Shown here: positions 11,847-23,644 of the stretch, piece by piece
How the letters are laid out: each line of letters begins with the position of its first letter
How positions within the stretch are numbered: the first letter of the stretch is position 1
Source of the DNA: Hirundichthys speculiger
Lineage: Eukaryota; Chordata; Actinopteri; Beloniformes; Exocoetidae
Reading direction: 5' to 3'
DNA: 64,000 nucleotides
Assembly (NCBI GenBank): GCA_018398805.1
Contig: JAGFBZ010001885.1
Span: 1,451,001 to 1,515,000 of the forward strand
Notes under the pieces: model-generated
The model's database searches: none
Told to the model about the DNA's origin: nothing
Seen by the model: the letters and a program-made list of their open reading frames with translations, nothing else
Translations under genes and position numbers: made by a program

Positions 11847-11854
11847 GTGTCATG

Positions 11855-12892
11855 TAAACTTCCGGTTTTGAAGTGACTATGAGAACTCCCACCGAATTTG
11901 GAAGGTTTGGAAAGTTGACACCCAAAAATGTCCCAAATACAAAAAAACTTTACTATAGGTTGCCCTTTAATGCCGTTTATTGATCAGGGTGTTGGTCAGG
12001 GTACTGAGAGAAAATTGATCATGTCTTATTAAAATTCAAATTCATTAATGTTGCAATGTTATTTCAATGCACAGCATTAAAATAAATATATACATAAATA
12101 TATCTAACAAAATAGAGCATTTTTTGAGTGCAAGACAACATCAGCCCTCACTGACACCTGCTTTCACTCACACCTACTTCCAGTGTCCCTGCTTTTAGTT
12201 ATTAGTTCACCTCCCACTCAAATATGCAGCAACAGAAAAAAAAATGTATATGTGTTTAAATATGTGCATGAAAGTCTGCAAATCTGTATACAACTCTTCA
12301 TGTATATACAGTAAACAGCGTTCAAAGGGCATGAAAGTTTGTCCTGCGTACATGTTTTATGTGTGGTGTGAAAGTATTTTCTCAGTCCACCGACACTCGT
12401 GTGTGTGCATGTGTGTGTGCATGTGTGTGTGACATGCCATCAGCCCCCCCACCCCAGCTGACAGGCCGCTGTCTGATTATAAAGGCACTTTACTGGTATT
12501 AATATTAATGCCAGTGCATTTTATTCTGGATGTCTGCCTGCCACTCTGATGAGACTGCACTTTACCACTTTAAGTGGTGTGTGTGTGTTTGACAGGAGGC
12601 GTATGTTTGAACGTGACTGCATATGTGAGTGTATCCATTCTGATTCATGTGTTTTCCTGTGTCTGTGGCATAAATGCAGCTGTTACAAAATATAAATTTT
12701 TCTAGTCCATTAGTATTTTATTTTTATTTATTTATATTTTTAATAAAATCAACATTCCTCTTAATACAGATTGCTAACTTTTTTTTCCCAGTGTGTGCTT
12801 TGCTTGTGGGTGTGTGTCAAGTTGTTGTCCACCTGAGAAGTGTGTAGAGAATTGGGAGAATGGGGGTTGAGGTTACTGTTAATGGAGGGCTA
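11855..12892. other. Non-coding stretch
   Basis: AT-rich, no gene. It contains an interrupted TG repeat near 12402-12432, a T-rich patch at 12715-12760 and otherwise unique-looking sequence. Confidence 0.45.
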
Positions 12893-12933
12893 ACACACAC
12901 ACACACACACACACACCCACACACCACACACAA
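12893..12933. repeat. (CA)n microsatellite
   Basis: Pure CA to about 12915, then interrupted by CCAC units. Confidence 0.9.
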
Positions 12934-14239
12934 AGAGAAAAGTAGTCAACATCCACAGGAAATTGATTGAACCTTATTACTGCTGGAGATCTGTTTGCTA
13001 TTATCATTTTACTGTCATTTTAGTAAGACTACACCTTTCACATAAGAAGTTTCTGGTTGCATCTACAGCTGGCAGCCCAGTTCATACACACTCTGTGCTG
13101 TTAATTTCTTTGTTGTTGGTTTTTCTGTAGTGATATCATCCACTCCTGTGTTCCATCCAACATCAGAATGGTGCTTCTGCAATCCCACATACGTAGCATT
13201 TTCCCTCGCAGATAAAAAACTGCAGAAACTGTTTCAAATATAACTTGCAGACTTGGTTCAGTACATTTTCCATGTTAATACCATTATGAAAGTGGTTTGG
13301 GCATTTTTGTTCATTAAATTGGCACAAAGGAACTTTTGCATTTTTAAATGTTTTTATCTGAGGGTCTACGTATTGGCATACTGCCCAAGATTATACTCTG
13401 GTTTGGTCTCTCCCTCAGTCACTCTTGTTTCCATCAGGGTTTCCATCGCCTCCATCAGTGATTTCTGCAGTCTCTCTCGTCACGTCTGCCATGGTCTCCA
13501 CTGTACCTTTGTGAGGCAGCTCATCATTACTGATGTGTGACATGGTGCCATAAAACCACTGCAGTTGTTCCAAGAGATGACCGGGACTGAATTTTAAAGT
13601 TACTCATATGGTTTTTGCTGACAAAATAAATGGGAGGCTGCAAGAACTAGACAACAGTTGCAAAAAGTCATGAAATGTGTCTTCAAAAAAACCTGTTGTG
13701 TTTCTGTAAGTCATTATTAAATGCAATCTGAGCAATATGGCATTTGGCATGTAAGGAAATTTGATCTTACATAGCATTTTTGAAGAACTGAAGACCATAC
13801 TTTGCTTTGGAAGTATATATCATTCATCAAGGTAAGGCAATAAATGTTACGTTTTCCATTATTTTTGTTGAATTTCTTTTTTATACATATAAGGATAACC
13901 TAAATTGTTAGTCATGGCTGGCAACACAGTTGTTTATTTTATTTTTTGCTTTGTTTTGTATTTTTTTCTAAGTGTGCAGTAATCTTCACATTTATTGAGA
14001 CTTTTATTTTTGAGCCTATGGTACGAACCCATATGGCTTAATTTCATTTGTTAGATATACTGTGGTGTGCAAAGCCTTTAGGCGTCTATACCTTACAGTT
14101 TTAATGTCATCCATAAGTTTTATGATATCCATATTTATTTCCCAGTACCTTGAAGACACTAAAATACAGGAACCTTGCTCTCTCATAACTAAATACAATG
14201 GAATGTTGGTGAATATAGAAAATAACTGTACTCTGGCAT
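12934..14239. other. Non-coding stretch
   Basis: Unique-looking sequence. The 95-codon frame at 13253-13540 has no recognisable domain. From about 13990 the texture changes toward the LINE fragment that follows. Confidence 0.4.
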
Positions 14240-14353
14240 CTGCAGTAATGCAGACTCTGTACTGGTCTGTTGTTGTGAGAGAGAGTTGTCTGTTTGTTAA
14301 CCAGTTGATCTGTGTTTCTGCCCTCACCTATGGTCAGGGTTGTGGGCGGGGGG

Positions 14354-14397
<44 letters not shown>

Positions 14398-14546
14398 GAT
14401 GAACTGTGTTTCCTCTACAGGGTGGCTGGGGTCTCTAGATGGGGTGACAAGTTCTTTCATTTGGGAGAGATTCTGAGTAAACTCTCTGTTCCCCCTCATC
14501 AAGAGGAACCAGTTGAGGTGGTTTGGTCATCGGGTTGGAAAATGCC
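14240..14546 (+). mobile_element. LINE ORF2 C-terminal fragment, first part
   Basis: Plus-strand translation contains the stretches TLYWSVVV, VSALTYGQ and FLYRVAGVSRWGDKF. These match the pattern LYRSVVV / PALTYGHE / FLRRVAGLSLRDRVRSS in the region after the RT domain of an abundant fish non-LTR retrotransposon. A 42-base G run replaces the section between the last two motifs. The frame is damaged and the fragment ends where a hAT element has inserted. It resumes at 15613. The family is recognised from its C-terminal pattern, and the clade is not assigned. Confidence 0.7.
14355..14396. repeat. poly-G run (42 G)
   Basis: 42 consecutive G, preceded by G-rich GGGGGGGC. It lies inside the LINE fragment and encodes the glycine or proline runs seen in both strands' frames. 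It could form G-quadruplexes. Length accuracy is doubtful because polymerases and base callers fail on such runs. Confidence 0.9.
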
Positions 14547-14554
14547 CCTGGATG

Positions 14555-15612
14555 CAGGGCTGGACTGGGACCAAAAAATGGCCCGGGCATTTTTGATCCC
14601 TGGCGGCCCACCATACGCCGGGGATCAAAAATGCCGGTTATTTATACGATATGCAGAAGCACATGCTGCATGTTGTATACTATGTGCACATAGTGAAGTT
14701 TCAAAAATTAAAATAAAGTGGTGTTAGTGTCACTAGTGTTACTTCTGTCTACCAATTATTTATCATGCATTTCAGCAAAGCAATGTTTCACTAATATTTT
14801 AAGACACTTAACACTGTAAATTGGACACCAAATCTACTCAAAGCATTATTTGACAACAAAGACTAAACCACACACACACACACACACACAGGTGATCACC
14901 TCCAAATAGCTATTCTGACCTCAATCTCGCCCTGTTGCTGGGTCTCATCTCTCTCCTCCTCCTCATCCTCCTCCTTCTCCCTCTCCTCGTCTGCTTCTTC
15001 TCCGACAACCACCTGTTCACTCGACGGCCCCCCGCGGCCCCCGCCCCCGAGCTTGTGGTTGAAAACATTTCCGTGACTTTGGCACATTTTGCTGCATCCA
15101 CTTTTAATTTTTTTGTCTCTGTCTCTGAGCTTTTCTGCTCCTCCCTTTCGCTTTTGTGCTTTTTTCTCCATACTCATCCACGAGCCACCACACTCTCCGG
15201 TCAGGCCAAACGGCAAAATTTGGTCAGGAGGGATGGGAGGGGTGGGCCAATGAGAGCTGAGAAATTTCATTGGACTAGCCCAATGTCCGTCAAGAAAATC
15301 AACCAATGGGCCACTTCGTGTCTTCGCAAGGCCCCGCCCCGCCTCCACCCCCTCCCTTCAGCAGAAAATAATGTTCATACTGCGTTCACATCAGCGCAGC
15401 ACTGGAGCGCTTGTCTGATTAGCTGTCAGTGTCTCTTTCTTGAGTTTGTTGAGTGTGTGTCGTCGTCGCGCCCCCCCCCCTCGCGGTCAATAAAAACTAT
15501 ATACTTTTTTTTTTTAATTATTTTTTTTTTTATGACAGACCTGGGCCGGCCCACAGATGTGCGTCGGCCCACCGGGCATTGCCCCGTACGTCCGATGGCC
15601 AGTCCATGCCTG
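14555..15612 (-). mobile_element. Internally deleted hAT transposon inside LINE
   Basis: A 1,058-bp element bounded by exact copies of CCTGGATG (14547-14554 and 15613-15620). The left end CAGGGCTGGACTGG and the reverse-complemented right end CAGGCATGGACTGG are inverted termini. The flanking LINE sequence is continuous once the element and one octamer copy are removed. The minus strand carries the beginning of a transposase (15171-14910) but not the catalytic or dimerisation parts, so it is a non-autonomous deletion derivative. Internally it also holds a (CA)n at 14868-14891 and C- and T-runs near 15472-15530. Confidence 0.9.
14910..15171 (-). pseudogene. hAT transposase N-terminus, frameshifted remnant
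   Basis: From a Met at 15171 the minus strand reads a basic start (MEKKAQKRKGGAEKLRD) rich in Lys and Arg. After an apparent one-base shift near 15102 it reads MDAAKCAKVTEMFSTT, and then a Glu/Asp-rich stretch in the first frame. A lysine-rich start, an AAKC-KxTxMF motif and an acidic linker is the N-terminal pattern of fish hAT transposases related to the ZMYM/TTF-finger type. The TTF finger, catalytic DDE and C-terminal dimerisation regions are absent. Non-functional. Confidence 0.6.
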
Positions 15613-15728
15613 CCTGGATGCCATCCTGGGTGGGTGTTTCAAGCATGTCTAACAAGGCCAGAGGCCTCAGGGGAACCCAGATAAATCAGTACTTGCTTCC
15701 AAGGAACGCCAGACTAAATACGACCTAA
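15613..15728 (+). mobile_element. LINE ORF2 C-terminal fragment, second part
   Basis: The LINE reading resumes after the hAT element. The translation GCHPGWVFQACLTRPEASGEP matches the usual GRLPGEVFRACPTxRRPRGxP pattern that directly follows the LGHLVRMPP motif in this family. It decays beyond about 15725. Confidence 0.65.
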
Positions 15729-16131
15729 AAACCACGTCATGTTCATTGTGTGGTTTCATTCGGTCTACATTTTATCTTGAGGTCGACTGACATGGGTTTT
15801 CCTGTGACAGATACAAATCATTAGAAAATGGCCAATATTCCACCAACCAATTGATTGTTTTATTATAACTACATTTTCTGCTAAATGAAATAAACATAGT
15901 TGGCCATTAAACCTTTCATAAAACAACAAAGTTAGTGGTACTTTAGAGTCATGGACAGTGCTATTCTTTCATCTTTGGACTTCAGGTCTGCAACATATTA
16001 AAAAAAAAAGTTTGTATGTAGTCAATTTAGAGCTGGGAAAGAAGTTAGAGAAAATAAGATATTTCAAACAGATGATGCCAGCAAGCAATTTTAATTGGGT
16101 TTTTGCAAGTTTGACAAGTTTGAATTGTTTT
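15729..16131. other. Non-coding stretch
   Basis: AT-rich sequence with no gene. Frames on both strands near 15960-16240 are Lys/Phe-rich consequences of AT content. Confidence 0.4.
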
Positions 16132-16345
16132 GTACATGAAATGTGCTGTACAAATAAACTTGCCAAAGTGCTTTATATAAAACATCAAAAGCTTTGCAGA
16201 AAAAAAAGAAAACATTAAAAAGTGAAAGAATAAAAGCATAAAAACAAATACAACAGTAAAAAAAGGTTTTAAAAAGGCTGTGCAGATTTGAGCTCCTGAA
16301 TAAAATCTTATTTAAAGGCAGCTAAGAACAGGTGAGTCTTTTGGT
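16132..16345 (-). mobile_element. LINE-type 3' region remnant
   Basis: Contains TGCTGTACAAATAAACTTGCC-like tail sequence, then AAAGTGCTTTATATAAAA, A-rich decay, and CTTATTTAAAGGCAGCTAAG. The blocks resemble antisense 3' ends of fish non-LTR elements. Boundaries are approximate and no coding motif is left. Confidence 0.4.
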
Positions 16346-17979
16346 ACAAAAGCAATATTCATGACAGTCTTTCAGGAGTAAATATTGGCCAGGCTATCTT
16401 AACTATGTCAACAAATGCATGAAAAATGCTGCAATCCTTACTGTTGTGCATCTTAAGCTGTGTTTGCAGGAACAACGGTACAGAATAACTGACGGTATCC
16501 TGAATGCTTGAAAGCATTTTTGAGTGTTCTGAAAATTTATGGCAACATTATATAGTAGTAAAAGCTTTACTGTTCCAACTTCATTGGGAAGTATTGCAGA
16601 TCCGAAATACAAAAATGGATGTATATCATCAAATGAAAGAAATTTACAAGATAGTAATAACTGAAGTGTTCATCTTTCAGTAGCCCGTTACAAATGTGAG
16701 AAACAACCAAACATCCAAACATCCACACTTTCAGGAGCTTCCTTTATCTCCTGTCCTTCTTGAACACATGCTCCACAGTGACCCCCCTCCTCATTCAGTT
16801 CCTTTCCTATTGGTAGTGAGCAAGGAAAACAGACAGTGAAAAAGGGAAATGGAAAGTGATGCAAGGATGATGACGACAGCAGGCTTGGAGCTCAGTGCAA
16901 AGCTTCTGGTTATCAAACTCATTAATCTACATGCCACAGTCCCCGGATGAATAATTGTGCATTGAATTTATCTGCCACTGTGATAGCTACTGTTCACCTC
17001 CCCCTGCACCGCAACCAAACACGCACTCTGCCTCAGCGTTGTAATTATTACATGCTTTGTCTTTGCTCTGGGTGGAGGTGATGGTTAGGGTGGAAAACAC
17101 GCTGTCCTTCTCCCATGTCGCATCCCAGGGGATAACTGGCATCTGCTAGGAGAGGAGAACAGACTGAGTACGACAAGAAAATAAGGCGGGATGTGGATGA
17201 AATTTAAGATTATTTTATTTTATTTTATTTATCCACCGTAGGTCTTGTTTCAGTTTACAGATGGAACAGTTGTGGTCTGGTGTGGATGGACAAAGACACT
17301 CCAAAAGCATTTAGAAACAATGACATAATCACACTGCCTGATTTGTTCTTCAGGGTCAATGTGAATGAAGGAGAGCTTTTTTGACACAAGGTTGAAACAC
17401 TGGCGTGGACATGGATATGCTGTTTTAAAAGATGAGGCACAGATTAACACATTGTATATATTTTCAGTTGTTGACGTTATCTCTATCTAAATAGATTCTC
17501 ACCACCTTCCACGTTGGTGTGGATACATACCGGAAAACAGTAAACAATAAGGACAAGCTAAAACAGACATGGAGAACAGACAGTTCGGGTAGCAACTCAA
17601 GTAGCAATATTAACAATTCTGTCTAAAAGAAAAAAATTCTGGACTGCAACAAAACTTTAGCGTCATTCCTCCACGTTCCATCAGATCTGCTCCATGTGTT
17701 CACTGTCCTGCTGTTCTCTAGCTGGTTACTGCAGTGTGGCTCCATCTAGTGGCACAGATGTGTAATGACAACAGAAAGTCCAGTCCTCCATTATAAAATA
17801 AATTCAGTTCTGTGGCCTGTTGTTTAATTTCATATTTTTGATCAAAGTCCGAAATTGAACTATAAAAAACAGGCATTTTTTCGATTTTTTGTGTTAGATT
17901 AAAAAAAATGAAAAACGTAATAAAATGTGACTTTTTAATTTTTTTTTTTTTAATTTTTGATTGACAATTGTACAATATA
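16346..17979. other. Non-coding stretch with possible conserved element
   Basis: No gene. From about 16880 to 17110 the sequence is complex and repeat-free, with ATTGTGCATTGAATTTATC and GTAATTATTACATGC blocks (homeodomain-type cores). This is a plausible conserved non-coding element, judged by eye. A minus-strand CTCF-like core with one mismatch lies at 17739-17752 (GCTCCATCTAGTGG). T- and A-rich runs occupy 17860-17960. Confidence 0.4.
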
Positions 17980-18573
17980 TACAGTACCTCTACTTACGAA
18001 TGTCTCTACACTTGAAATTTTCAGGTTACGAAACGCATTAACGGGAAAATATTGCCTCTAGTTACGCAAGAAATTTCGGGATACGAAAGGCAAAACTACA
18101 GTAGCGCTGCTTCTCGCAGCTCCCAGAGTTTATTGAACGTAAACATACTTGTTGGCTCCTGTATCTCGGTTTGAAAGAGGTGTGTCTGAGCTGTTCTGCC
18201 ATTGGCTGTTGCTTAGCATCTTCCTGGCATCCCATTGGCTAGGAGGGCCCCTTGTCTGTATGAGTGTAACCCAGCAACCAGGTAAACTGATTTCATTTTG
18301 GGTGTGATCCGGAAGAAATCCTGGATTCTGGATCACTTTCAAATTTTTGATAATTGTTGCGCTTGGTGGAGGTCTGCGCTCTCGGAGTGCTTTTCTAGTT
18401 CTAACATGTATTTCTGACAGGTTTTCATGTCATTCATGTATTATTTATAATTTATAACAAAATTATGTTCGAATTTTGGGGGGCTTGGAATGGATTAGGG
18501 CATTTACATGGAAAACGCGTTTCTACTTACGAAAGTATCAGGTTACGAAACTACTTCCAGAACCAATTAATTT
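17980..18573. mobile_element. Truncated DNA element with CTCTACTTACGAA ends
   Basis: The left end TACAGTACCTCTACTTACGA and internal motifs (GGTTACGAAAC twice, GCGTTTCTACTTACGAAAG near the right side) match a common fish repeat whose two ends both carry the TACTTACGAA motif. The right terminus is lost: the sequence stops at AACCAATTAATTT. Two CCAAT boxes in inverted orientation (18201 and 18234) and a TTTATTGAACGTAAAC stretch lie inside. The superfamily is not assigned. Confidence 0.65.
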
Positions 18574-18756
18574 CTCACATTTTTCACTTGCATGGTCACT
18601 TGGCTTTGCATTGTATGATGTGTGTGAACAGAGGCTGCATACCGCTGTCATATCTGTTGGTATTGTGTTTGTGTTATATTTGTATCTGACCAGGTTTCTG
18701 CAAAGAATTGCCCTTCAAGAGACCAATAAGGTTTTCTTTTTTTTAATTTTTGTAGT

Positions 18757-18903
18757 GAAGGAGAGACAGGAAACAGGGCAGAGAGAAGGGGAAAGACAAA
18801 GGGTCATCCGGGCGGGGAGTCAAATCCGCGACCAACCGCACGAGGACTGTAGCCTCTGTATGTGGGCCGCCTCCCCTAACCATTGCGCCACCGGGGGGCC
18901 CCC
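18757..18903 (-). mobile_element. tRNA-derived SINE, minus strand
   Basis: The minus strand begins with a GGTGGCGCAATGG head, box A TGGCGCAATGG at 18890-18880, and box B GGATTTGACTC at 18827-18817, spaced as in tRNA. A purine-rich body (GACAGGAAACAGGGCAGAG on plus) follows. This is a well-known fish tRNA-SINE layout. Box B deviates from GGTTCGANTCC, so pol III activity is doubtful. It abuts a GC-run at 18891-18903. Confidence 0.75.
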
Positions 18904-18927
18904 AAATAAAGTTTTCTGATTCTAAAT

Positions 18928-19500
18928 TTGAAAATGACTTCTGAAACGAGTGATGCCAGAGCTAAAATGAGGAACGTTGTTGGGACCAAATGTTATTTGG
19001 TGTGCTCGTCAGGTTACACCTGCTCCATCATCACACTAAACACCGGCGTACCACAGGGCTGTGTGCTGAGCCCATTCCTCTACTCCCTCTTCACCCACAA
19101 CAGCAGGCGTGTGCACGGATCCAACTCCATCACCAAGTTTGCAGATGACGGCATGTTGATTGCCCTCCTTAGAAAAACAATATGACTGTGTACATGGAGT
19201 CCAGCACCCGGGCCCATGGTGCACTGGCAGTAACCTAACCTCAACACCAGTAAAATAAAGGAGTTTTTCTTTTAACTTTAGGAAGGAGAAAGGCAGACAT
19301 GACCAGATTCACATTAGCAGGATAGCTGCTGAACATGTCTCCAGCTTCACGTTCCTGAGGAACGTTCCTGCCCAACACATCACAGGGATCCCACTTCCTG
19401 CCATCAAGGATATCTACATCGAGTTCACAGCATTCATAAGGACTCATCTCACCCTGCACATGGACTGTTTTTCCTCCTGTCAGATAAAAATCAAATTCAA
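18928..19500 (+). pseudogene. LINE reverse transcriptase fragment
   Basis: The plus-strand frame includes TLNTGVPQGCVLSPFLYSLF and SITKFADDGMLIALL. These are RT motif 4 (GxPQGxxLSP) and motif 5, the catalytic (F/Y)ADD box. Further on, in other frames, are pieces equivalent to the VESFKFLG-type motif (CCAGCTTCACGTTCCTGAG) and the distal CATGGACTGTTTTTCCTCCTG block of the same LINE. Frameshifts, a stop after 19185 and internal deletions make it non-functional. It is a non-LTR element of the L2/CR1/Rex-like assemblage. The exact clade would need a tree. Confidence 0.8.
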
Positions 19501-22500
19501 CATGTGCAGTTTGCCTCCAGACAAAAATTTCAAATTCTACCCCGATGGTGGGTTTCTGATTTAATGGTACTGTGTTTTATTTATGAATATGCACACGATG
19601 GACCCTCTGAAGGACAAAGCCACAGCTCAGGACCCACCTTGATTGACTGAATCATTGCCTGCTTCAAGTTTTTGTATGTTGAGTTGTCATTGACAGAAAC
19701 ACACCCAGTAAATCAAGGACCGAGGGTTTGGGGTTAGGGTTTGTTTTTGTTTGTTTGATTTTTGTAAACTTTATGTACATATATTATCCTCTCTGATGCT
19801 GCTTATGTATTTGTATCAACACAATGTTGTCAAAATTTAAGAAAATATACTTGCTGGTCAGTTGATTTACTAATTTATCTTTCTATTTCCATTTATTACT
19901 ACAGCTATTATTACTTTCTATACTCTCTGTTCATTATAGCATATTTGCATTTTATATTTTAATATTGCTGGTAGTACTGTTATTATCTCAAATGGAGCAC
20001 TGCAACAAGCAATTTTAGATAACTGTGGACCTTTCATAAGTGATGACTTACAGTAGCATCATGTTGAGCTACTTTCAGGCTTTTTCACAGAATTTTAATA
20101 CCTTAGTAATTTTCATCAGCATCTCATTTTAGCAGTCACAGTTCCTGAAACACAATGCTTAAATCTGCTTAAAAAAAAAAAATGAATCTTTGTGAGCTGA
20201 CACTGTGGCGTCTGAAGTCCCTGTCAGAGAGCTTATGTGGACTGGTTTGTGTGCATGAGGCTGAAGCCAGCTTGTCCTTGAGACAACCTCTTTTTGCAGA
20301 TCAGACTTAAAGACAGCATTGTGTGAAGTAATTTGTTTTTAACTTGCTGGAAGGTCATCAAGTCTGAAACAAGTTTAGTGAAAGGTTTGGGGGTTAAGGT
20401 GTGCCAGAGCATTTCCTCTGACTGTAAAAAGTCTAAACAGACTCTCTCCCGGCGTCACATTTATCATTTTCAAACAGCTAATATCTGCGGATGAAACAGA
20501 AGAAGATGGTGACCCTCCCCTGCTGTTCCAGAGGTGGACATACGGGAAGATGGTGGGTGAAAGGGGAGGAGGGGCAAGGGAGGACATGGGTCAACCTTCA
20601 GATGCCCCCGCCACTGTCTAGAGGTTGAGAGAGAGAGAGGTGATGTTTTTTAAAAAGCTCTCCTGACCCGCGGGCGCTCAGCTGAATGTTTGCTTAAATG
20701 GACGCAACACAGTTTTACAATGTGCTATGTGTAGCAGATTTCAAATCGCACTATTACATTTCAAAGGACACACATTTTTACGCTCTCATTTTCACCCCAC
20801 ACACAGAAACACACTTGAGTGGATCCACAAAAACACGCGCTTATTGCAGCTGCACAGACCATCAGTGTCAACCTCAAGGTTTCAGGCGTGTCCTCTGGGT
20901 AATTCCCATTCACCTTGTCCAGGAGGTTTCAAGAAAGGAGTAGCGTGTGCGTGTGTGTGTTTGCTTCTTTTTGTGATCAGACTCATTTTTATGAGACAGA
21001 AGAAAGGAAAACAGAAGAAGTTTTGGAGGTCACAAACAAATTACAGTCCCTGCCTTGTGTGGAGTGACTGCATCTGGGATTGCGCCTGTGTTTGTGCATG
21101 CATGTCCGTGTATGTGTATTCAGTGTAGTAGCAAATTGATAAGAGTGTGCTGTTGTGACTACGGGTATTTGTGGAGACTGTCTATATGCAAATGGTAAAA
21201 GGATGTGAACATAATGATGCAGCATTGAGAAGGACCACGGTTCCTGAGGTATTCAGAGCGAGGTGGGAGACTTAAGAAAAAAAAACTCAGAGGAGTGGAG
21301 AAGGTGGGAAGCAGACTATGTAGTTTGGATGCCCTCTTTGTTGTTTGCTTGTGAAGAGACTTAAAATATATAAGCAGAAAAGAAGCAAGAAAACACCAAA
21401 TGATGTTTAAATAAGGGAATAAAATGACTTGGAAGTGATTTGAAGCTTATTAGCAGCACTTTAAATCCCCAGAACATTTGCAAGTTTTCTATTCAAAGGT
21501 CACCACTGGTGCGATCAAAGATACTGATCATATGAATGAAAATCGCTCATCCCCTCTTTATGATAAATAGCATCATGACCTTTTTTCACTCCCACTCAAT
21601 GTTATACCGCTGTGTATCTGAATAATCACTGTTTGTTGCCACTCAGCAGTCAAACTTTCGTCTCCACACATCTCCTGCAAATACGCCTTCATTGTGCCAC
21701 AGCATGTCAACAAAATCTCAGTTCTCATGCTCCCCCCCCTCTAAGATGCCCCCTTTTTTTGGGTGAACTTTAGCTGTCTTACAGAACATCTGGACAGATG
21801 TCCTTCTCTGATCATCATGTGCCCCCACAGATATGGCGAGCCATAGAATTTTATAAAGTGGCACTTCATAACTCATAATTAAGCCCCAGTTTTGTGAGTA
21901 CGCCTCCCAGGTCCATTCACAATGAAACATTAAGACAGTAATTTTGTTGATGACAGTGTTAATTTCAGATGAATTGATCTATTGTAATACTGTAGACAGT
22001 TACAAAATACAAAGTTTTGTAGTGTGCAGGATGTTACAGATGCTGTTCCTCATTTTATTTTAAAGTTTTGATATTTATTTGGCTAGCTTTTGTTTAGTTC
22101 TCAGATTTATTTGGGATTGTTGCGTGTGACTTTTTTTTTCACTTTGCTATCTTTAGACATGATGAGAAGGTCCGTTCCATTTTTCTTTCACGTTATTTAA
22201 TGAAGTGTACTGTTTTCTGCACACTTACATTGTTTCACCATAAGAAGAGCTAATCATGCTGAAGCGTGCTTTGCTGGAAATTAGAACAACAACAAAGAAT
22301 AAGTTTGTATTAAGAGGGGGAGGATGGAGAAAGGGAGAGAACACAGGGCAACAGAGAGGAATTACACAACAGACTGACAAAAAAAAAAACACTTGTATTT
22401 TGCTTTCAGGACTGGACTGTAAGATAGCTGGATAATAGCTTAGGTGACTGAGAACTTCTAAGATTATAGATTTATGTGCATTCATAGACACATGGTTAAC

Positions 22501-23290
22501 ATAAAACTATACCACATCTCTTGATTAGCAGCCATGTCTTTCAAATGTATCAACTGGGCAGGTTCAACCTCCTCTGTCTTCCTCTGTCTTGATTGTTCAC
22601 ACCGGTCTCTTGTCAGCTCCTGTAAGTTTATATCAGCCGTCGTCTCACTGAGGTTGCGGTTATAAAGACACACTGGAGATCCCCTCTTCATTCTGCCTCA
22701 GCTCTCCACCTGTGTATTCACAATGATCCCACAAATATTTCCTCCTGAATGTGGGTTTTACAAAGCATCATGGTGTTCAGCAGTCTGAAGGCAGTCTCTT
22801 TCCTCTACTTCATAGTCTACAGCCAATTCCCTTTAACACACACTAAAGTTCTGGCCCGTCATTGCTGGTGTTTGAGGTGGGTTACCATGGCTGCAGGAAG
22901 GAGACACCAATCTGACGTCAGTGGAATCAAGATGTTTCAGGAGGTGGAGGCTCCTCCCCGTTGCTAAGCTTTATATCAGGGTTCACTGTGTAGTTATTGC
23001 CCCACATTAAGTGACAGGTTCATAATATGGCCAGTCCAGTTGACCTGGAGGGATTCAGTAAATATACTCTTGTATTTCAGCACCTCCTGTATTCAATCTC
23101 CGTCTATGTCCTGGAGAATTTTTCTGCGATGTTTATGTTTGTGAATTTAATTGGAATATGTTTGGAATATAATTTGCTTCTAATGTAATTGGGCTCAAAA
23201 TTGATACCAGCAGTGAGAGGGTGTAACAGTGACTTGATAAATCATCAAGTCTTTTGACAAACTGAATCAGTTTGGCTATAGTTTAAACAC
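19501..23290. other. Long non-coding stretch, no gene seen
   Basis: Mostly unique AT-rich sequence with short A, T or TG runs. Frames of up to 147 codons ending before this region and up to 133 codons inside it (20727-21128) lack recognisable domains. The one at 20727 ends in Cys/Val from a TG-rich tract. A GC-richer patch lies at 20510-20680. Confidence 0.45.
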
Positions 23291-23644
23291 TTGGTGGACA
23301 TTCTGATCAGTTTTTCTGCCAGACACAAAATTACATTTCACCATCTACTATCCATTCTATCATGTCTAGAACCACATGAACATGCCAGTGGATGCTGTCA
23401 GAACTGCAAGCTTAGATATTTTCCAGTATCTTCACCATTTGGTCATAAGGAAGATGACTCCATGATGCCTTCAGAGTTGTGTTTTAATAGAGTCCCACAA
23501 GGGACCATTATGCCCGCCTTCTTTTACTCCGTACACCTCAGACTTCTGGATCATACACAGACCTGCCAAACCTCCTCCGTCGTTTCCAGCCAGATATTGA
23601 GAACTGATGTTGACCTCCAATGCTTCCTCAGCATCAGTCAGTGA
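23291..23644 (+). pseudogene. Possible LINE RT remnant
   Basis: A 117-codon plus-strand frame contains NRVPQGTIMPAFFYSVHL, which resembles RT motif 4 (GVPQGSxLxPxLFxLYL). No ADD box or other motif follows, so this is a weak call. Adjacent repeat-derived DNA downstream makes a retroelement origin plausible. Confidence 0.3.

Noticed and set aside
14062..14727. 221-codon protein-coding gene
   Set aside because: The frame is a composite of AT-rich DNA, LINE remnant, a poly-G-encoded glycine run and the start of a hAT element.
14935..15684. 249-codon protein-coding gene on plus strand
   Set aside because: It is antisense to the hAT transposase remnant and runs across the transposon boundary into LINE sequence.
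18814..18903. Functional tRNA gene
   Set aside because: Box A is good but box B is degenerate, and a SINE body follows. It is a tRNA-derived SINE head, not a tRNA gene.
19725..19745. Interstitial telomeric repeat (TTAGGG-like)
   Set aside because: Only one imperfect unit (GGGGTTAGGGTTTG), with no array.
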